Notes: a model not told the origin generated them from the letters alone. 34,700 nt of DNA from Chloroflexota bacterium (GCA_029555885.1 JAKPQT010000421.1:1-34700); one strand, 5' to 3'; positions 17,657 to 25,877 are shown, numbered from the stretch's first letter. Translations and numbers: made by a program.

Positions 17657-17665
17657 TGATATCCT
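17657..17665 (+). promoter_or_regulatory. Possible extended -10 promoter for rlmN (leaderless)
   Basis: TGA followed by TATCCT (17660-17665) resembles the TGn extended -10 elements seen elsewhere in the window. The expected start, about seven bases downstream, is the A of the rlmN ATG at 17672, so this promoter would give a leaderless mRNA. There is no clear Shine-Dalgarno before rlmN, which agrees with that. No convincing -35 is visible. Confidence 0.35.
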
Positions 17666-17671
17666 ACAGCC

Positions 17672-18916
17672 ATGAGCAAAGTGCAGTTACTGGACCTGAC
17701 GCAGGCGCAGTTGGGTGAGTTGTTAGCCGGCTGGGGCGAGCCGGCGTACCGCGCGCGGCAGGTGTGGGAGTGGCTCTTTCGCAAGCTGGCGGATGACCCG
17801 GCGCAGATGACGAACCTGCCCGCGACGTTGCGCGCCCGGCTCGCGGAGGAGACGCGCATCGACCCGCTGGAGGTTGTATATCAACAGCAGTCAGCGGACC
17901 GGCACACGACCAAGTGGCTGTTCCGCCTGCCCGACGGGTTGACCATCGAGACAGTGTTGATGCGCTACGACCAGCGGCGAACAGTGTGCATCAGCACGCA
18001 GGCGGGCTGCGCGATGGGGTGCGTGTTCTGCGCAACCGGGCAGGCCGGGCTGGCACGCAACCTGACGGCCGGCGAGATTGTCGCGCAGGTGCTGTATGCT
18101 GCGCGCTACCTGGCGCGCGGTGCGAAGCACAATCGCCCGGATGAGACCGCTGAAAAGGTTAACCCCCTACCGCTGGCATCGGCCGGCCGGCCAACCTCGC
18201 CCGCCGCGGCGCTGAGTTCGTTCATGTCGCTCGGCTCACTGGGGGTCAGCTCGCCCGAGTTCCCCGAAGAAGACCGCCGCCAGCCCGCACCCGCGGATGA
18301 AACCCGACTAACGAATATCGTCGTGATGGGCATGGGCGAACCGCTGGCGAACTACGACCGGACGTGGCGGGCGCTTCGCACCATCACGGACCCGCAGGCG
18401 TTCGGCCTCGGCGCGCGGCACATCACTGTGTCCACCGTCGGCCTGCCCCAGGGCATCCGCCGGATGGCGGAGGAGGATCTTCAGGTCAACCTCGCGGTCA
18501 GCCTGCACGCGCCGAATGACACGCTCCGCTCGCAACTCCTGCCCGTCAACCGCCGCTATCCAATCAGCGAGCTGATGGCTGCGATCCGCGATTACATTTC
18601 GAAGACCAACCGCCGCGTCACGTTCGAGTATGCGCTGATGAGCGGCATCAATGACCTGCCTGAGTTGGCCCGCGAGCTGGCTGCGCTGCTCCGTCCTCTG
18701 CGCAGTCCGACCGGCGGGGTGATGTGCCATGTCAACCTCATCCCGCTCAACCCGGTGGCCGAGTCGCCCTACCAACCCTCCACGCCTGAAGCAGCCGCCG
18801 AGTTCCAGGCCATCCTCGAACGCAGCGGCATTCCTGCCACCGTGCGCATGCGCCGGGGCATCGACATCGACGCGGGCTGCGGGCAGTTGCGCCAGAGGAT
18901 TGAAAAAGAACGCTGA
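17672..18916 (+). CDS. rlmN: 23S rRNA (adenine2503-C2)/tRNA (adenine37-C2)-methyltransferase with insertion
   Basis: RlmN is a radical SAM enzyme that methylates C2 of A2503 in 23S rRNA and A37 of some tRNAs. The cluster motif CAMGCVFC holds Cys113, 117 and 120. Other family motifs are [37 protein letters not shown], and DIDAGCGQL with the methyl-carrier Cys403. At 414 residues it is longer than the usual 350-390. The excess is a low-complexity, Pro/Ser/Ala-rich stretch of about 60 residues (about 150-211) between the radical SAM core helix and VVMGMGEP. The final KER and the TGA are encoded by the start of the ACGCTGAT element. It follows the phosphoribosyltransferase after 27 bases. Confidence 0.96.
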   Translation: MSKVQLLDLTQAQLGELLAGWGEPAYRARQVWEWLFRKLADDPAQMTNLPATLRARLAEETRIDPLEVVYQQQSADRHTTKWLFRLPDGLTIETVLMRYDQRRTVCISTQAGCAMGCVFCATGQAGLARNLTAGEIVAQVLYAARYLARGAKHNRPDETAEKVNPLPLASAGRPTSPAAALSSFMSLGSLGVSSPEFPEEDRRQPAPADETRLTNIVVMGMGEPLANYDRTWRALRTITDPQAFGLGARHITVSTVGLPQGIRRMAEEDLQVNLAVSLHAPNDTLRSQLLPVNRRYPISELMAAIRDYISKTNRRVTFEYALMSGINDLPELARELAALLRPLRSPTGGVMCHVNLIPLNPVAESPYQPSTPEAAAEFQAILERSGIPATVRMRRGIDIDAGCGQLRQRIEKER

Positions 18917-19020
18917 TCAACGCTGATGCAACTGATACACGCTGATAGTTCTGTTTCGTAATCATCTCAAAACTATCAGCGTCCATCATGACCATCAGCG
19001 TTGATCAGCGTTCTTTTTTT
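18905..19020. repeat. ACGCTGAT palindromic array, copy 3 (between convergent genes)
   Basis: AAAAAGAACGCTGATCAACG (18905-) is mirrored at the right by CAGCGTTGATCAGCGTTCTT. Between them are ACGCTGATAG and CTATCAGCGT, with units about every 10 bases. The outer arms supply the C-terminal codons and stop codons of both flanking genes. T-runs follow the palindrome on the plus strand (19013-19020) and A-runs precede it, so it may also serve as a bidirectional terminator. Confidence 0.88.
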
Positions 19021-21889
19021 CTGCGCCCACGCGCACAGTTTCTTCCAGCAAGAGCCGGTCGGCGCCGTCCGGCAGCGTCAGCCGTTTCCCTGTCCCTGGG
19101 TCGTAGAACCCCAGGGCAACCCGGTATTCGCCTGCCGCGGCATCGGCCTGCACGTTGACCGTATGTACATCGGCCAGGTACTCGCCCGCCAGCCAGCCGG
19201 GCGTCGGGTAGGCGCCGCTCCCCGGCTCGCTGTCACCGTAGCCGCGAATCTCCCCCCTGCCGTCCAACAGGTGCACGAATACGCTGTAGGGCCGCTCGGT
19301 CGCGGCCAACGCCTGCCAGTAGAGGGTCAGGTCAAAGCTGCCGCCTGGGACCACTTCCTGAACGGGCAGGTCATACCCGGCCAGCCGCGCGAGGTCACCG
19401 AACTGCACATCCGCCGTAAACTTCGGCTGCGGCGCGGCCATCTCGTGAGCCCGGCCGAGAACCGTCACCTGTGCGAGCGTGATGTGGTCAGCGCCGTCCG
19501 CGGTCAGCAGGCGCGTGCCGTCTGCGCCCCTGAACAGCCCGGCAATCAACGGATAGCGGCCGTCCGCCAGCGTTGCAGGCGCGCGGAAGAACGCCTGCGT
19601 GCGAATCAGCGTGCCGTCAGTCCATGCGCTCGTCGGATAAGCGGCGCCGGGCGGAGCCTCCCAATTGGCCGCGAGGCTGCCGTCGCGTCCCAACAGTTGT
19701 ACGAAAGCCGTGTAGTCTATGGATGGCTGCGTCATGGCCCACCAGAACAAGCTGACCTTCCGCGTCTCCCCCGGCACGGCCGGCCCGGCATCCAGCGAGT
19801 AACCAAGAAAGCGAATCCCGTCGCCCAGGTCAACATTCGTCTGCGTTGCGATGGGCAGGCGTTCGGGACCGAGCGGCCTGTCAGCGGGCAGCACTTCGAG
19901 ATCATACAGCCGCGCCGACGTGCCGAGCGACACGCCATCCGTGCTGAGCGCGTCCAGCGGGCGATCCGACGCCTTCGGGCGCACGCTCACCTCGACGCGA
20001 TACCGTCCCGGCGGCGTGCCCGCCGGGACGAGCAGGCCCAGTCGGTCAACGCTGGCCCCCGCGCCGCCGGATGGTTCATAGTCGTGCTGCGCCCAGAGCT
20101 GGCCCAGATCGTCGGTCAGGCGGACGCTCACCGCAAGACCGTTGCGTGGAGCCTCCCCGCCCCACGTCAGCGCGAGCGCGGTTATCGCGTTGGCCGCGGG
20201 CACCGGCTGCACGTTGGCTGCGATGCCCGTCAGTTCGAGCATGCCGGCACCAGGCACGACGAAACGCGCCCACACCCCGCCCGCCGCAGGCAGTTCAGTC
20301 GTCTCGCCATCATCCACAGCCCACGCGCTGAGGCGCGTACCCGCGCCGTACCATTCATTAGCGAACGGGAGGGCGCGGCTTGTCAGATGCGCTTCCACCT
20401 GTGTCTCCAGGATAGCGCCAAGCGCCAGGTGCGCGGGAAACCAGACGCGGCCCGCGGACAGCGCGTCGTCCAGGCGGGCAGCCACGGGATCGCCCCATTG
20501 GGGGGCAGGGCTGAGGATCGCGTTGGGCGCATGGCCGCCCGATAAGTGCGCGCTGTAGCTGCGCCAGTAACCCACCTGCCAGGGATAGACGCAGAATACG
20601 GTGTCACCGGGTAGACCCTGCTCGACTGTGCGCGCGATGAGCGGGCGGTAGTCCTCGTCCGCATAGCGCGGGACGTTGTAGAAACCCCACAGACTCGCGC
20701 CGGCCACCGCGCCGACGAGCCCCAGTGTCACGAAGCCGGCGCGCCGCCATCGCACGAGCAGCGTTTCAAGCGCGGCGGCGGCCAGCAGAACGAACGCGGG
20801 CAGCGCCACCAGCAGCAGCCGCTCGCCCCGCTCCGGGAAGAAGGGGTAGCGAAGCCCGATCAACCAGCCGAGCAGGAGCGCGCCGCCCAGCACGGTCAGC
20901 AGAAACGCGACAGGCAAGGAACCATCACTGACCGACTGGAGTCGAGGCTTTAGCCGGTTACGCTCCACTCGAACGACGCGTAACGCCAGCCCGACGCCGA
21001 GCGGAAAGAGCAACAGCAGCGCGTACGGCCACAACGGTGCGAGTGGCCCTTCGAGATGCCCGGCAATGTACGCGGCGAGATGGCGCGCGAGGTAGGCGAG
21101 CAGGTCAAGCGGCCGGTCTGCGTCTGCGACGACCTTCTGACTGACGTAGAGCACCAGCCGCGGCGCAGCATAGATGACCCACGGCAGATAGAGCAGCGCG
21201 ACAACCCCCTGCGCGATCAGCCAGCGCAGCAACGCGCGCCCGTCTCTCCGCCAGCGCCACAGTGCATAGAGAGTCAGGCCGATGGGCAGGAAGACGGCGT
21301 AGTATTGCGTGTAGAGCGCGAGCGTGGTCAGGAGAAGGTAGGCTGCATAGGCGCGCAGGTCCTTCGACTGCATCCCCACTTCGTGAGGATTCCGCTCAGG
21401 ATGACCGGGGCTTGAACTGCCGAATACCTGCCATGCCGCCGCCAGGATGCCCACGCTCCACAGCGCGACCAGCCCGTACATGCGGACTTCCTGGCTGTAG
21501 TAAATGTGCAACGGGTGAATAGCGAGCAGGAACGCGGCGAGGTAGGCGGCGCGGATGCCAAACATGCGGCGGCCGGCCGCGTAGCTGACCGGCACGGCCA
21601 GCGTGCCGGTCAGCACCGAGAACAGTCGGAATGCGACCGGCCCCTGGCCCAACACCGCAGTCCACAGGGAGACGAGCGCATAGTAAAGAGGCGGGTGGAT
21701 ATCCTGCGCGGTGAGCGCGGCCATCTGCCCGAGCGGGTGGGTGGCAAACCAGACCGAATAGCCCTCATCCCACCAGAGCGGTTGGAAGTCGAGCCTTGCG
21801 GCCCGCAGCAGAAGAGCCAGGCCGGTCAGCAGGAGAAGGGGCCAGGGAAAGCCCGATGTTCTAGTGCGCAAGCGCGACGAGCCGAGCAT
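18995..21889 (-). CDS. GT-C fold membrane glycosyltransferase (GT39/ArnT-like) with large C-terminal beta domains
   Basis: This large polytopic protein has about ten to twelve hydrophobic helices (about residues 14-420 from the chosen start). The first loop carries WWDEGYSVWFATHP, the acidic GT-C signature, followed by DIHPPLYYALVSLW, as in PMT/ArnT-type enzymes that use polyprenyl-phosphate sugars. The C-terminal 500 residues form predicted beta-rich extracytoplasmic domains with paired repeats (FLGYSLD..PGETRKVSLFWWA and LAGYDLP..PGGSFDLTLYWQA). Two in-frame repeat fragments are translated in loops at about residues 162-177 and 311-318. The frame is open upstream to a GTG at 22,054, but those 55 residues are repeat-derived and end before the first membrane helix. 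The ATG at 21889 has no good ribosome-binding site, so the start is uncertain. Confidence 0.82.
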   Translation of the reverse strand: MLGSSRLRTRTSGFPWPLLLLTGLALLLRAARLDFQPLWWDEGYSVWFATHPLGQMAALTAQDIHPPLYYALVSLWTAVLGQGPVAFRLFSVLTGTLAVPVSYAAGRRMFGIRAAYLAAFLLAIHPLHIYYSQEVRMYGLVALWSVGILAAAWQVFGSSSPGHPERNPHEVGMQSKDLRAYAAYLLLTTLALYTQYYAVFLPIGLTLYALWRWRRDGRALLRWLIAQGVVALLYLPWVIYAAPRLVLYVSQKVVADADRPLDLLAYLARHLAAYIAGHLEGPLAPLWPYALLLLFPLGVGLALRVVRVERNRLKPRLQSVSDGSLPVAFLLTVLGGALLLGWLIGLRYPFFPERGERLLLVALPAFVLLAAAALETLLVRWRRAGFVTLGLVGAVAGASLWGFYNVPRYADEDYRPLIARTVEQGLPGDTVFCVYPWQVGYWRSYSAHLSGGHAPNAILSPAPQWGDPVAARLDDALSAGRVWFPAHLALGAILETQVEAHLTSRALPFANEWYGAGTRLSAWAVDDGETTELPAAGGVWARFVVPGAGMLELTGIAANVQPVPAANAITALALTWGGEAPRNGLAVSVRLTDDLGQLWAQHDYEPSGGAGASVDRLGLLVPAGTPPGRYRVEVSVRPKASDRPLDALSTDGVSLGTSARLYDLEVLPADRPLGPERLPIATQTNVDLGDGIRFLGYSLDAGPAVPGETRKVSLFWWAMTQPSIDYTAFVQLLGRDGSLAANWEAPPGAAYPTSAWTDGTLIRTQAFFRAPATLADGRYPLIAGLFRGADGTRLLTADGADHITLAQVTVLGRAHEMAAPQPKFTADVQFGDLARLAGYDLPVQEVVPGGSFDLTLYWQALAATERPYSVFVHLLDGRGEIRGYGDSEPGSGAYPTPGWLAGEYLADVHTVNVQADAAAGEYRVALGFYDPGTGKRLTLPDGADRLLLEETVRVGAEKKNADQR
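20937..20957. repeat. TGGAGTCGAGGCTTTAGCCGG repeat fragment inside the glycosyltransferase gene
   Basis: These 21 bases match 33664-33684 with one mismatch. Here they are translated in frame (as NRLKPRLQ) in a cytoplasmic or external loop between two membrane helices. The other copy is one arm of an intergenic palindrome. Confidence 0.7.
21360..21404. repeat. TCCTTCGACTG...CCGCTCAGGATG repeat inside the glycosyltransferase gene
   Basis: The 45-base unit starts with TCCTTCGACTG (21360-21370) and ends with CCGCTCAGGATG (21392-21403). The same two ends bound two inverted intergenic copies at 21887-21935 and 21963-22018. Here the unit is read in frame as HPERNPHEVGMQSKD in a loop. Confidence 0.75.
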
Positions 21890-22018
21890 CCTGAGCGGAG
21901 TTCCGCCGTCGGTGTGACGGAACGCAGTCGAAGGATGCGGTTCCCTCTGCCGCGGGCTTACATCCTTCGACTGACGGCGCGCCGCGAGCAACGATGAGCC
22001 GTCCACCCGCTCAGGATG
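21887..22018. repeat. Inverted pair of CATCCTGAGCGG...CAGTCGAAGGA elements
   Basis: CATCCTGAGCGG...CAGTCGAAGGA (21887-21935) and TCCTTCGACTG...CCGCTCAGGATG (21963-22018) face each other upstream of the glycosyltransferase core. They are open in its frame and produce the dubious N-terminal extension. Confidence 0.75.
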
Positions 22019-22082
22019 CTCTGCGCCTGCAAGCGGACCTGCCCGCGTACTCACATTCTACTGTCCCATACAAGCTGACGGG

Positions 22083-23048
22083 TTAGCGTTTCTGCCAACT
22101 CATGATGACATCGTGCGTGCGGTCGAGCACGGTGCCGGTGATGGCATCCGACACTTCTGCGCCGGAAGCATCGACCACGACAGCACGGAAGCCTCCGGCC
22201 GTGCGTGGCAGCTCGACCTTCGCGTTATAGAGAAACTCCGCAGTCGCGTAGCCAGAATAGGCGCGCTCCCAGAACCCACCAAAGGGCATGATGCGCTCGC
22301 CCGAAGGTGCAATTACCTTGAGCGAGTAGCCGCTGATGGGCTGGCCTGCGGTCGGCCCCAGGCGGCCCCAGAATGTCACCCAATCGAAGTTGGTGTTGTC
22401 TGCGTTCCGGTATTCCGACCCCGCCTGGCCGAACATATTGTTAGCTGCCGGCTGAGGTTGTGGCTGTGCGGGCTGGGATGGTTGGGCGGGCTGCGGTCGG
22501 GCAGTAGGCTGGGCCACCGGCCGCGCGGTCGGACGAGGCGTGGGAGCCGCAGGGATGTTTGCGGCCACCTGCACGGTTTCCGCCGCCGTAGTAGTCACCA
22601 AACTGCCGGAAACCCATCCCTTCCGGCCTTCGAAGTCGAATTCCCACCAGTCACCGGCCGCGTTCTTGCCCGTGATGGCGCGCGTCTCGCCGCGGTTGAG
22701 CCGCCCAATGGCCGCGTAGTTCGTGCCCGGCCCGGCCCGCACGTTCATGGTCTGACTGGTCACGGTGAACTGCGCAACCGCTGGGGCTTCGGTCGGCGTC
22801 GGTTCTGCCGTCGGCGCCTCGGTCGGCTTATCCTCGATGATCGGCGTCGGAGAGGTTATCTCAACGGGTTCGGCGGTCGGCGTCGGTTCGAGCGTCGGTT
22901 TCTCTGCCGTCGGCGTGAAGGTGGGCCGCAAGGTCTTGCTCGGCACCGGCGTGCCCAATGGCAAGCGGCTGACCCGGCTGGAGACGCACGCGCTCGTTAC
23001 TGCGAGCGCCAGTATCAACGCCGTCAGTACCAGGATGCGTGAACGCAT
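22083..23048 (-). CDS. SH3b-domain lipoprotein A
   Basis: The 321-residue protein starts MRSRILVLTALILALAVTSAC, a lipoprotein signal with Cys21 as the lipidated residue. A Thr/Pro/Glu-rich linker follows (to about residue 85). A bacterial SH3 domain spans about 95-155 (NVRAGPGTNYAAIGRLNRGE, GDWWEFDFEGRKGWVSGSLV). Then come a Pro/Gln/Ala-rich linker and a C-terminal domain of about 100 residues (from FDWVTFWGRLG). The open frame reaches 23,162, but the extra 38 residues are a translation of a CACAGAG-type repeat. GGAGGAAG lies upstream of the ATG at 23048. It is the third of three tandem paralogues and precedes the glycosyltransferase. SH3b domains often bind peptidoglycan or peptides; the role here is unknown. 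Confidence 0.85.
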   Translation of the reverse strand: MRSRILVLTALILALAVTSACVSSRVSRLPLGTPVPSKTLRPTFTPTAEKPTLEPTPTAEPVEITSPTPIIEDKPTEAPTAEPTPTEAPAVAQFTVTSQTMNVRAGPGTNYAAIGRLNRGETRAITGKNAAGDWWEFDFEGRKGWVSGSLVTTTAAETVQVAANIPAAPTPRPTARPVAQPTARPQPAQPSQPAQPQPQPAANNMFGQAGSEYRNADNTNFDWVTFWGRLGPTAGQPISGYSLKVIAPSGERIMPFGGFWERAYSGYATAEFLYNAKVELPRTAGGFRAVVVDASGAEVSDAITGTVLDRTHDVIMSWQKR

Positions 23049-23089
23049 AGTAGATTCTTCCTCCTGTGATGTTGGGCATCGAGGACACG

Positions 23090-23165
23090 GATGGGCCACA
23101 GATTCGGAGTGTCGTCCCTGCTCTTCTCTGCGACCTCTGTGCTCTCTGTGGCTGAGCAACACGCC
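23090..23165. repeat. CTCTGTGxx short-unit repeat in the lipoprotein gap
   Basis: The gap between lipoproteins B and A contains TCTCTGCGACCTCTGTGCTC and CTCTGTGGCTGAG, units of about 10 bases. On the minus strand they read CTCAGCCACAGAGAGCACAG. Most of the preceding sequence is unremarkable. The array is open in the lipoprotein A frame. Confidence 0.5.
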
Positions 23166-23202
23166 GGGTCAACTGGGACGGGCGCGGCCCGCTTGATTGG
23201 CC

Positions 23203-24351
23203 CTAACGCGCCAGCCAGTAAGCGATGTAGACGACGAGGTTCCGGTAGGAATCGCCTTTGGTTGTGAACTGAGTGACCGGCGATACACGGAAGCCGCCCG
23301 GCCGGGCCAGATAGATCTCCCAATCGGCTTCGCCTGCCCGAATCATCTCGAACTTGAGATTGGTTTCGAGGTTGCCCTCGCTGATGGCCGTGCGCTCAAA
23401 ATCGCGGTCACCGAAGGACTGCTCGTTGTCGCTCACATCCACCCCGTTGCGCGCGACCTTGAGGATGTATCCGGGCAAGGGCTTCTGGTTGTCCGGCGGC
23501 CCCTCATACACCTTGACGTAGATCGTCATGATACCGTTGTCGCGCTGAATCGGGAATTCCGGGCCGCGCGCAATATCGAACGGCGGCGCAGGCGTGGGCG
23601 CGGGTGTGTTCGTTGGCTGCGGCGGCGGGATGGGCGTCGGCGGCGGCGGGATGGGCGTCGGCGCCGGGGTGACGACTGTCACCTGCGCCACCGCGCCCAT
23701 CTCCGTGACAAGCTCCGCGAATACCCATACGGGCTGGTTCGCCACGCAGCAGACATTGATCCACGTGCCGTCCGGCGTCTTGCCGAGGACCATCAGTTGG
23801 TCCCCGCGCTTGACCTGCCCGACGCGCTCGAAGGTCGTTCCCGGCCCGCGGCGGGCATTCAGGGTGTCCGTGTTGACGATCACGTACGGCGTCGGCTGCG
23901 GCCGCGGGCCGCTCTCGCGTGTGGGCCGGTTCGTCTCCACATCGCCCGTGGGCTGCGGCGTCGCCTGCAGCGGCTCCGGCGTCGGGCTGGGCGCGGGCGT
24001 GTCGGTCGCGTAGAGCAGCAGCTCCGTGCTGCCGGCGCTGAAGGCGCCCTCCTGGGGCGTGCCGTCAACGATCGGGGCGCTGCCCGGCACAGGCGCCTGC
24101 GCCACTACACCGGGCGGCAGCGTGCCGCGCACGATGATGCCGCTCGTGGCGAGCGGTGTCAGTGCACCCGGCAGCGGCGTAAAAGTCGGCCGTGGCGTCT
24201 TAGTCGGGGTGGGCGCGCTGACACCGGCGCGGCCTACCAACGCCTGCCCGACAGAGCAGCCGAGGCTGACGGCGGCCAACAGCAGCACCAGGCCGAGGAC
24301 CTTGACCAGCGAGCGCCGGTAGAGCGCCGCCTTAACGACGGAAGCACTCAT
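23203..24351 (-). CDS. SH3b-domain lipoprotein B
   Basis: The 382-residue protein has a signal with lipobox VSLGC (Cys32) after MSASVVKAALYRRSLVKVLG. A long Pro/Thr-rich linker follows. An SH3b domain spans about 158-217 (LNARRGPGTTFERVGQVKRGD, WINVCCVANQPVWVFAELV). After a second Pro/Thr linker there is a C-terminal beta domain (about 260-382: IMTIYVKVYEG, YILKVARNGVDVSDNEQSFG, WEIYLARPGGFRVSP). ATG at 24351 overlaps the stop of lipoprotein C in an ATGA junction, so they are probably translationally coupled; ten codons further upstream are open but unneeded. The paired Cys in CCVANQP is shared with lipoprotein C (CCVNGAD). Function unknown. Confidence 0.86.
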   Translation of the reverse strand: MSASVVKAALYRRSLVKVLGLVLLLAAVSLGCSVGQALVGRAGVSAPTPTKTPRPTFTPLPGALTPLATSGIIVRGTLPPGVVAQAPVPGSAPIVDGTPQEGAFSAGSTELLLYATDTPAPSPTPEPLQATPQPTGDVETNRPTRESGPRPQPTPYVIVNTDTLNARRGPGTTFERVGQVKRGDQLMVLGKTPDGTWINVCCVANQPVWVFAELVTEMGAVAQVTVVTPAPTPIPPPPTPIPPPQPTNTPAPTPAPPFDIARGPEFPIQRDNGIMTIYVKVYEGPPDNQKPLPGYILKVARNGVDVSDNEQSFGDRDFERTAISEGNLETNLKFEMIRAGEADWEIYLARPGGFRVSPVTQFTTKGDSYRNLVVYIAYWLAR

Positions 24352-25526
24352 GGTAGGCTCGTGAACACCACGTAGTACCATTTCGAGTTGGCAACGTTCG
24401 CATACACGCGAACAGGTGCTGACAGCGAAACGCCGGCGGAGTCCGCGGCGATAATCTCCCAGAAACCTTCATCCATCGATACGCCGATGGAGTTGCTGTC
24501 CCATTTCACGTTCGTCTTCAGGCACAATAAGCCCTTGCGCGGGGCCGGACAATCCAGCGCGGGATTGACCGGCTTGCCATCATCAGGATACTGGAGGACC
24601 AGCCAGTTCCAGCCCGTCACCGAGCCTTCGCTCAGCCACTCCTGCCCGGTCGCCAGCTTGCGTACCTTGAGCTTGTAGTTCCACAGCGGCGTTGCGCCGT
24701 TGTAGATCACCGCATCCACACGGAAGTAGTTCTGGCCGTGGGGATATTCTTGAACGACACCCTCCTGCCGAAAGGGCCAGGCGTAGGTCGGCGTCGGCGC
24801 GGGCGTGAACGTCGGCGGCGGCGGAATAGGCGTCGCCGGTGCGGGCGGGATGTTCATGACCTCGGCCACGGCCCAGATAGGCCCGCTCACCTCGACCACC
24901 GAATCTGCAATCCACACATCCGCGCCGTTGACGCAGCAGACCTTCCACCAGTCGCCGGCCCGGTTGCGCCCCACCACAGTGATTTCCGTGCCCGCCTCCA
25001 GCCGCGCGACCACGGGATAGTACACGCTCGGTCCCTGGCGCACGCTGGACTTGTCCGTGACCACCTTCACCGTGACCGGCGGCAGCGGCGTGCCGGTGAC
25101 AGTAGGGGTGGCCGTCGGGGGACCGGGCGTCGGTGAAGGCGGCGGCGTCCAGGTGGGCGGGCCGGGCGTCTCCGTCGGAGGCGGGACCGGCGTCGCGGTC
25201 ACGATGACCACCACCACGGTTTGCACGCCGGAGGCGCCTTCCGGCGGCACAGGCACGAAGATCGGCCCCTGCTCGCCCGACACGATGACCTGCGGCGTCG
25301 GCAGCTCCTCGGTCGGCAGGACAACACCCGGAAAGCGCGTAACATCCAGCGTTGGCGTTGCCACCTGCAGCCCGCCCTGCCGCGTCCAGGTCGGCCGCGG
25401 AGTACGCGTCGGCGTTGCCGCCGGAGACGTGCGACGCGCAACGAACTGCGAGGCGGAACAGGCTAACGAGCCCAGCGCCAACAGAAATATGACTCCCAAG
25501 AGCACCACGAAGGTGCGCTTGCGCAT
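24348..25526 (-). CDS. SH3b-domain lipoprotein C
   Basis: The 392-residue protein starts MRKRTFVVLLGVIFLLALGS with lipobox GSLAC (Cys23). It has a linker with TPTRTPRPTW, a Val-rich strand, Pro/Thr-rich PPPTETPGPPTWTPPPSPTP, and an SH3b domain at about 153-212 (SSVRQGPSVYYPVVARLEAG, DWWKVCCVNGADVWIADSVV). The C-terminal domain (about 260-392) contains NYKLKVRKLATGQEWLSEGS and FWEIIAADSAGVSLSAPVRV, resembling that of lipoprotein B. AGAGGA lies about ten bases before the ATG at 25526. The frame is open to 25,631 but that part contains the promoter. It is the first gene of the lipoprotein transcript. A cell-surface role is inferred from the lipobox only. Confidence 0.86.
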   Translation of the reverse strand: MRKRTFVVLLGVIFLLALGSLACSASQFVARRTSPAATPTRTPRPTWTRQGGLQVATPTLDVTRFPGVVLPTEELPTPQVIVSGEQGPIFVPVPPEGASGVQTVVVVIVTATPVPPPTETPGPPTWTPPPSPTPGPPTATPTVTGTPLPPVTVKVVTDKSSVRQGPSVYYPVVARLEAGTEITVVGRNRAGDWWKVCCVNGADVWIADSVVEVSGPIWAVAEVMNIPPAPATPIPPPPTFTPAPTPTYAWPFRQEGVVQEYPHGQNYFRVDAVIYNGATPLWNYKLKVRKLATGQEWLSEGSVTGWNWLVLQYPDDGKPVNPALDCPAPRKGLLCLKTNVKWDSNSIGVSMDEGFWEIIAADSAGVSLSAPVRVYANVANSKWYYVVFTSLP

Positions 25527-25619
25527 TGCTTCGATTCCTCTCGTTCGACTCACGCCGCCGCGCGCAGGCGTCTGCCCATGAACCACCTTAAACAACGGCA
25601 CGGGCGGCACGTTCGTTCC

Positions 25620-25628
25620 AGTATAGCA
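25620..25628 (-). promoter_or_regulatory. Extended -10 promoter of the lipoprotein genes
   Basis: On the minus strand TGC followed by TATACT (25625-25620) is a good extended -10. Transcription should start near 25,613, leaving a leader of about 87 bases before the ATG at 25526. Confidence 0.55.
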
Positions 25629-25631
25629 CAT

Positions 25632-25812
25632 TGTGGACGAAGGACGAAAGACGAAGGACGAAGAGGTAGTGTATATCGTTCGGAGGAGTTTACATCCTCA
25701 GATGCAAACAGCGCAGTTGCTCAGGCACGCCGTTCCGCATCCTCAGATGCGGAACTCCTCCCACCGACTTTGTCCTCCGTCCCTCGTCCTTCGTCCGTTG
25801 TCCGTTGTCGCA
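25632..25812. repeat. GGACGAA array and GTTCCGCATC-CTCA-GATGCGGAAC hairpin
   Basis: GGACGAAGGACGAAAGACGA (from 25634) repeats a seven-base unit. Its inverse, CCTCGTCCTTCGTCCG and following, lies at about 25,780-25,805. Between them are a perfect 10-bp hairpin with a CTCA loop (25733-25756) and a second ATCCTCAGATGC copy (25694-25705). No gene fits in this stretch. Confidence 0.75.
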
Positions 25813-25851
25813 CTTGATGCACTCGCGACTCGAAATATGATCCACATCAGT

Positions 25852-25877
25852 TACAATGAGTTGCATTTGATGCATCA
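25852..25877 (+). promoter_or_regulatory. Possible promoter and operator of the PocR-type regulator
   Basis: TACAAT (25852-25857) resembles a -10. It is followed at 25868-25877 by the perfect 10-base palindrome TGATGCATCA. A related TTGATGCA lies upstream at 25813-25820. The position of the palindrome, just after the expected start, would suit autoregulation by the encoded HTH protein. No clear -35 is visible. Confidence 0.3.

Noticed and set aside
23049..23162. N-terminal extension of lipoprotein A
   Set aside because: It precedes the lipoprotein signal and is encoded by a CACAGAG-type repeat.
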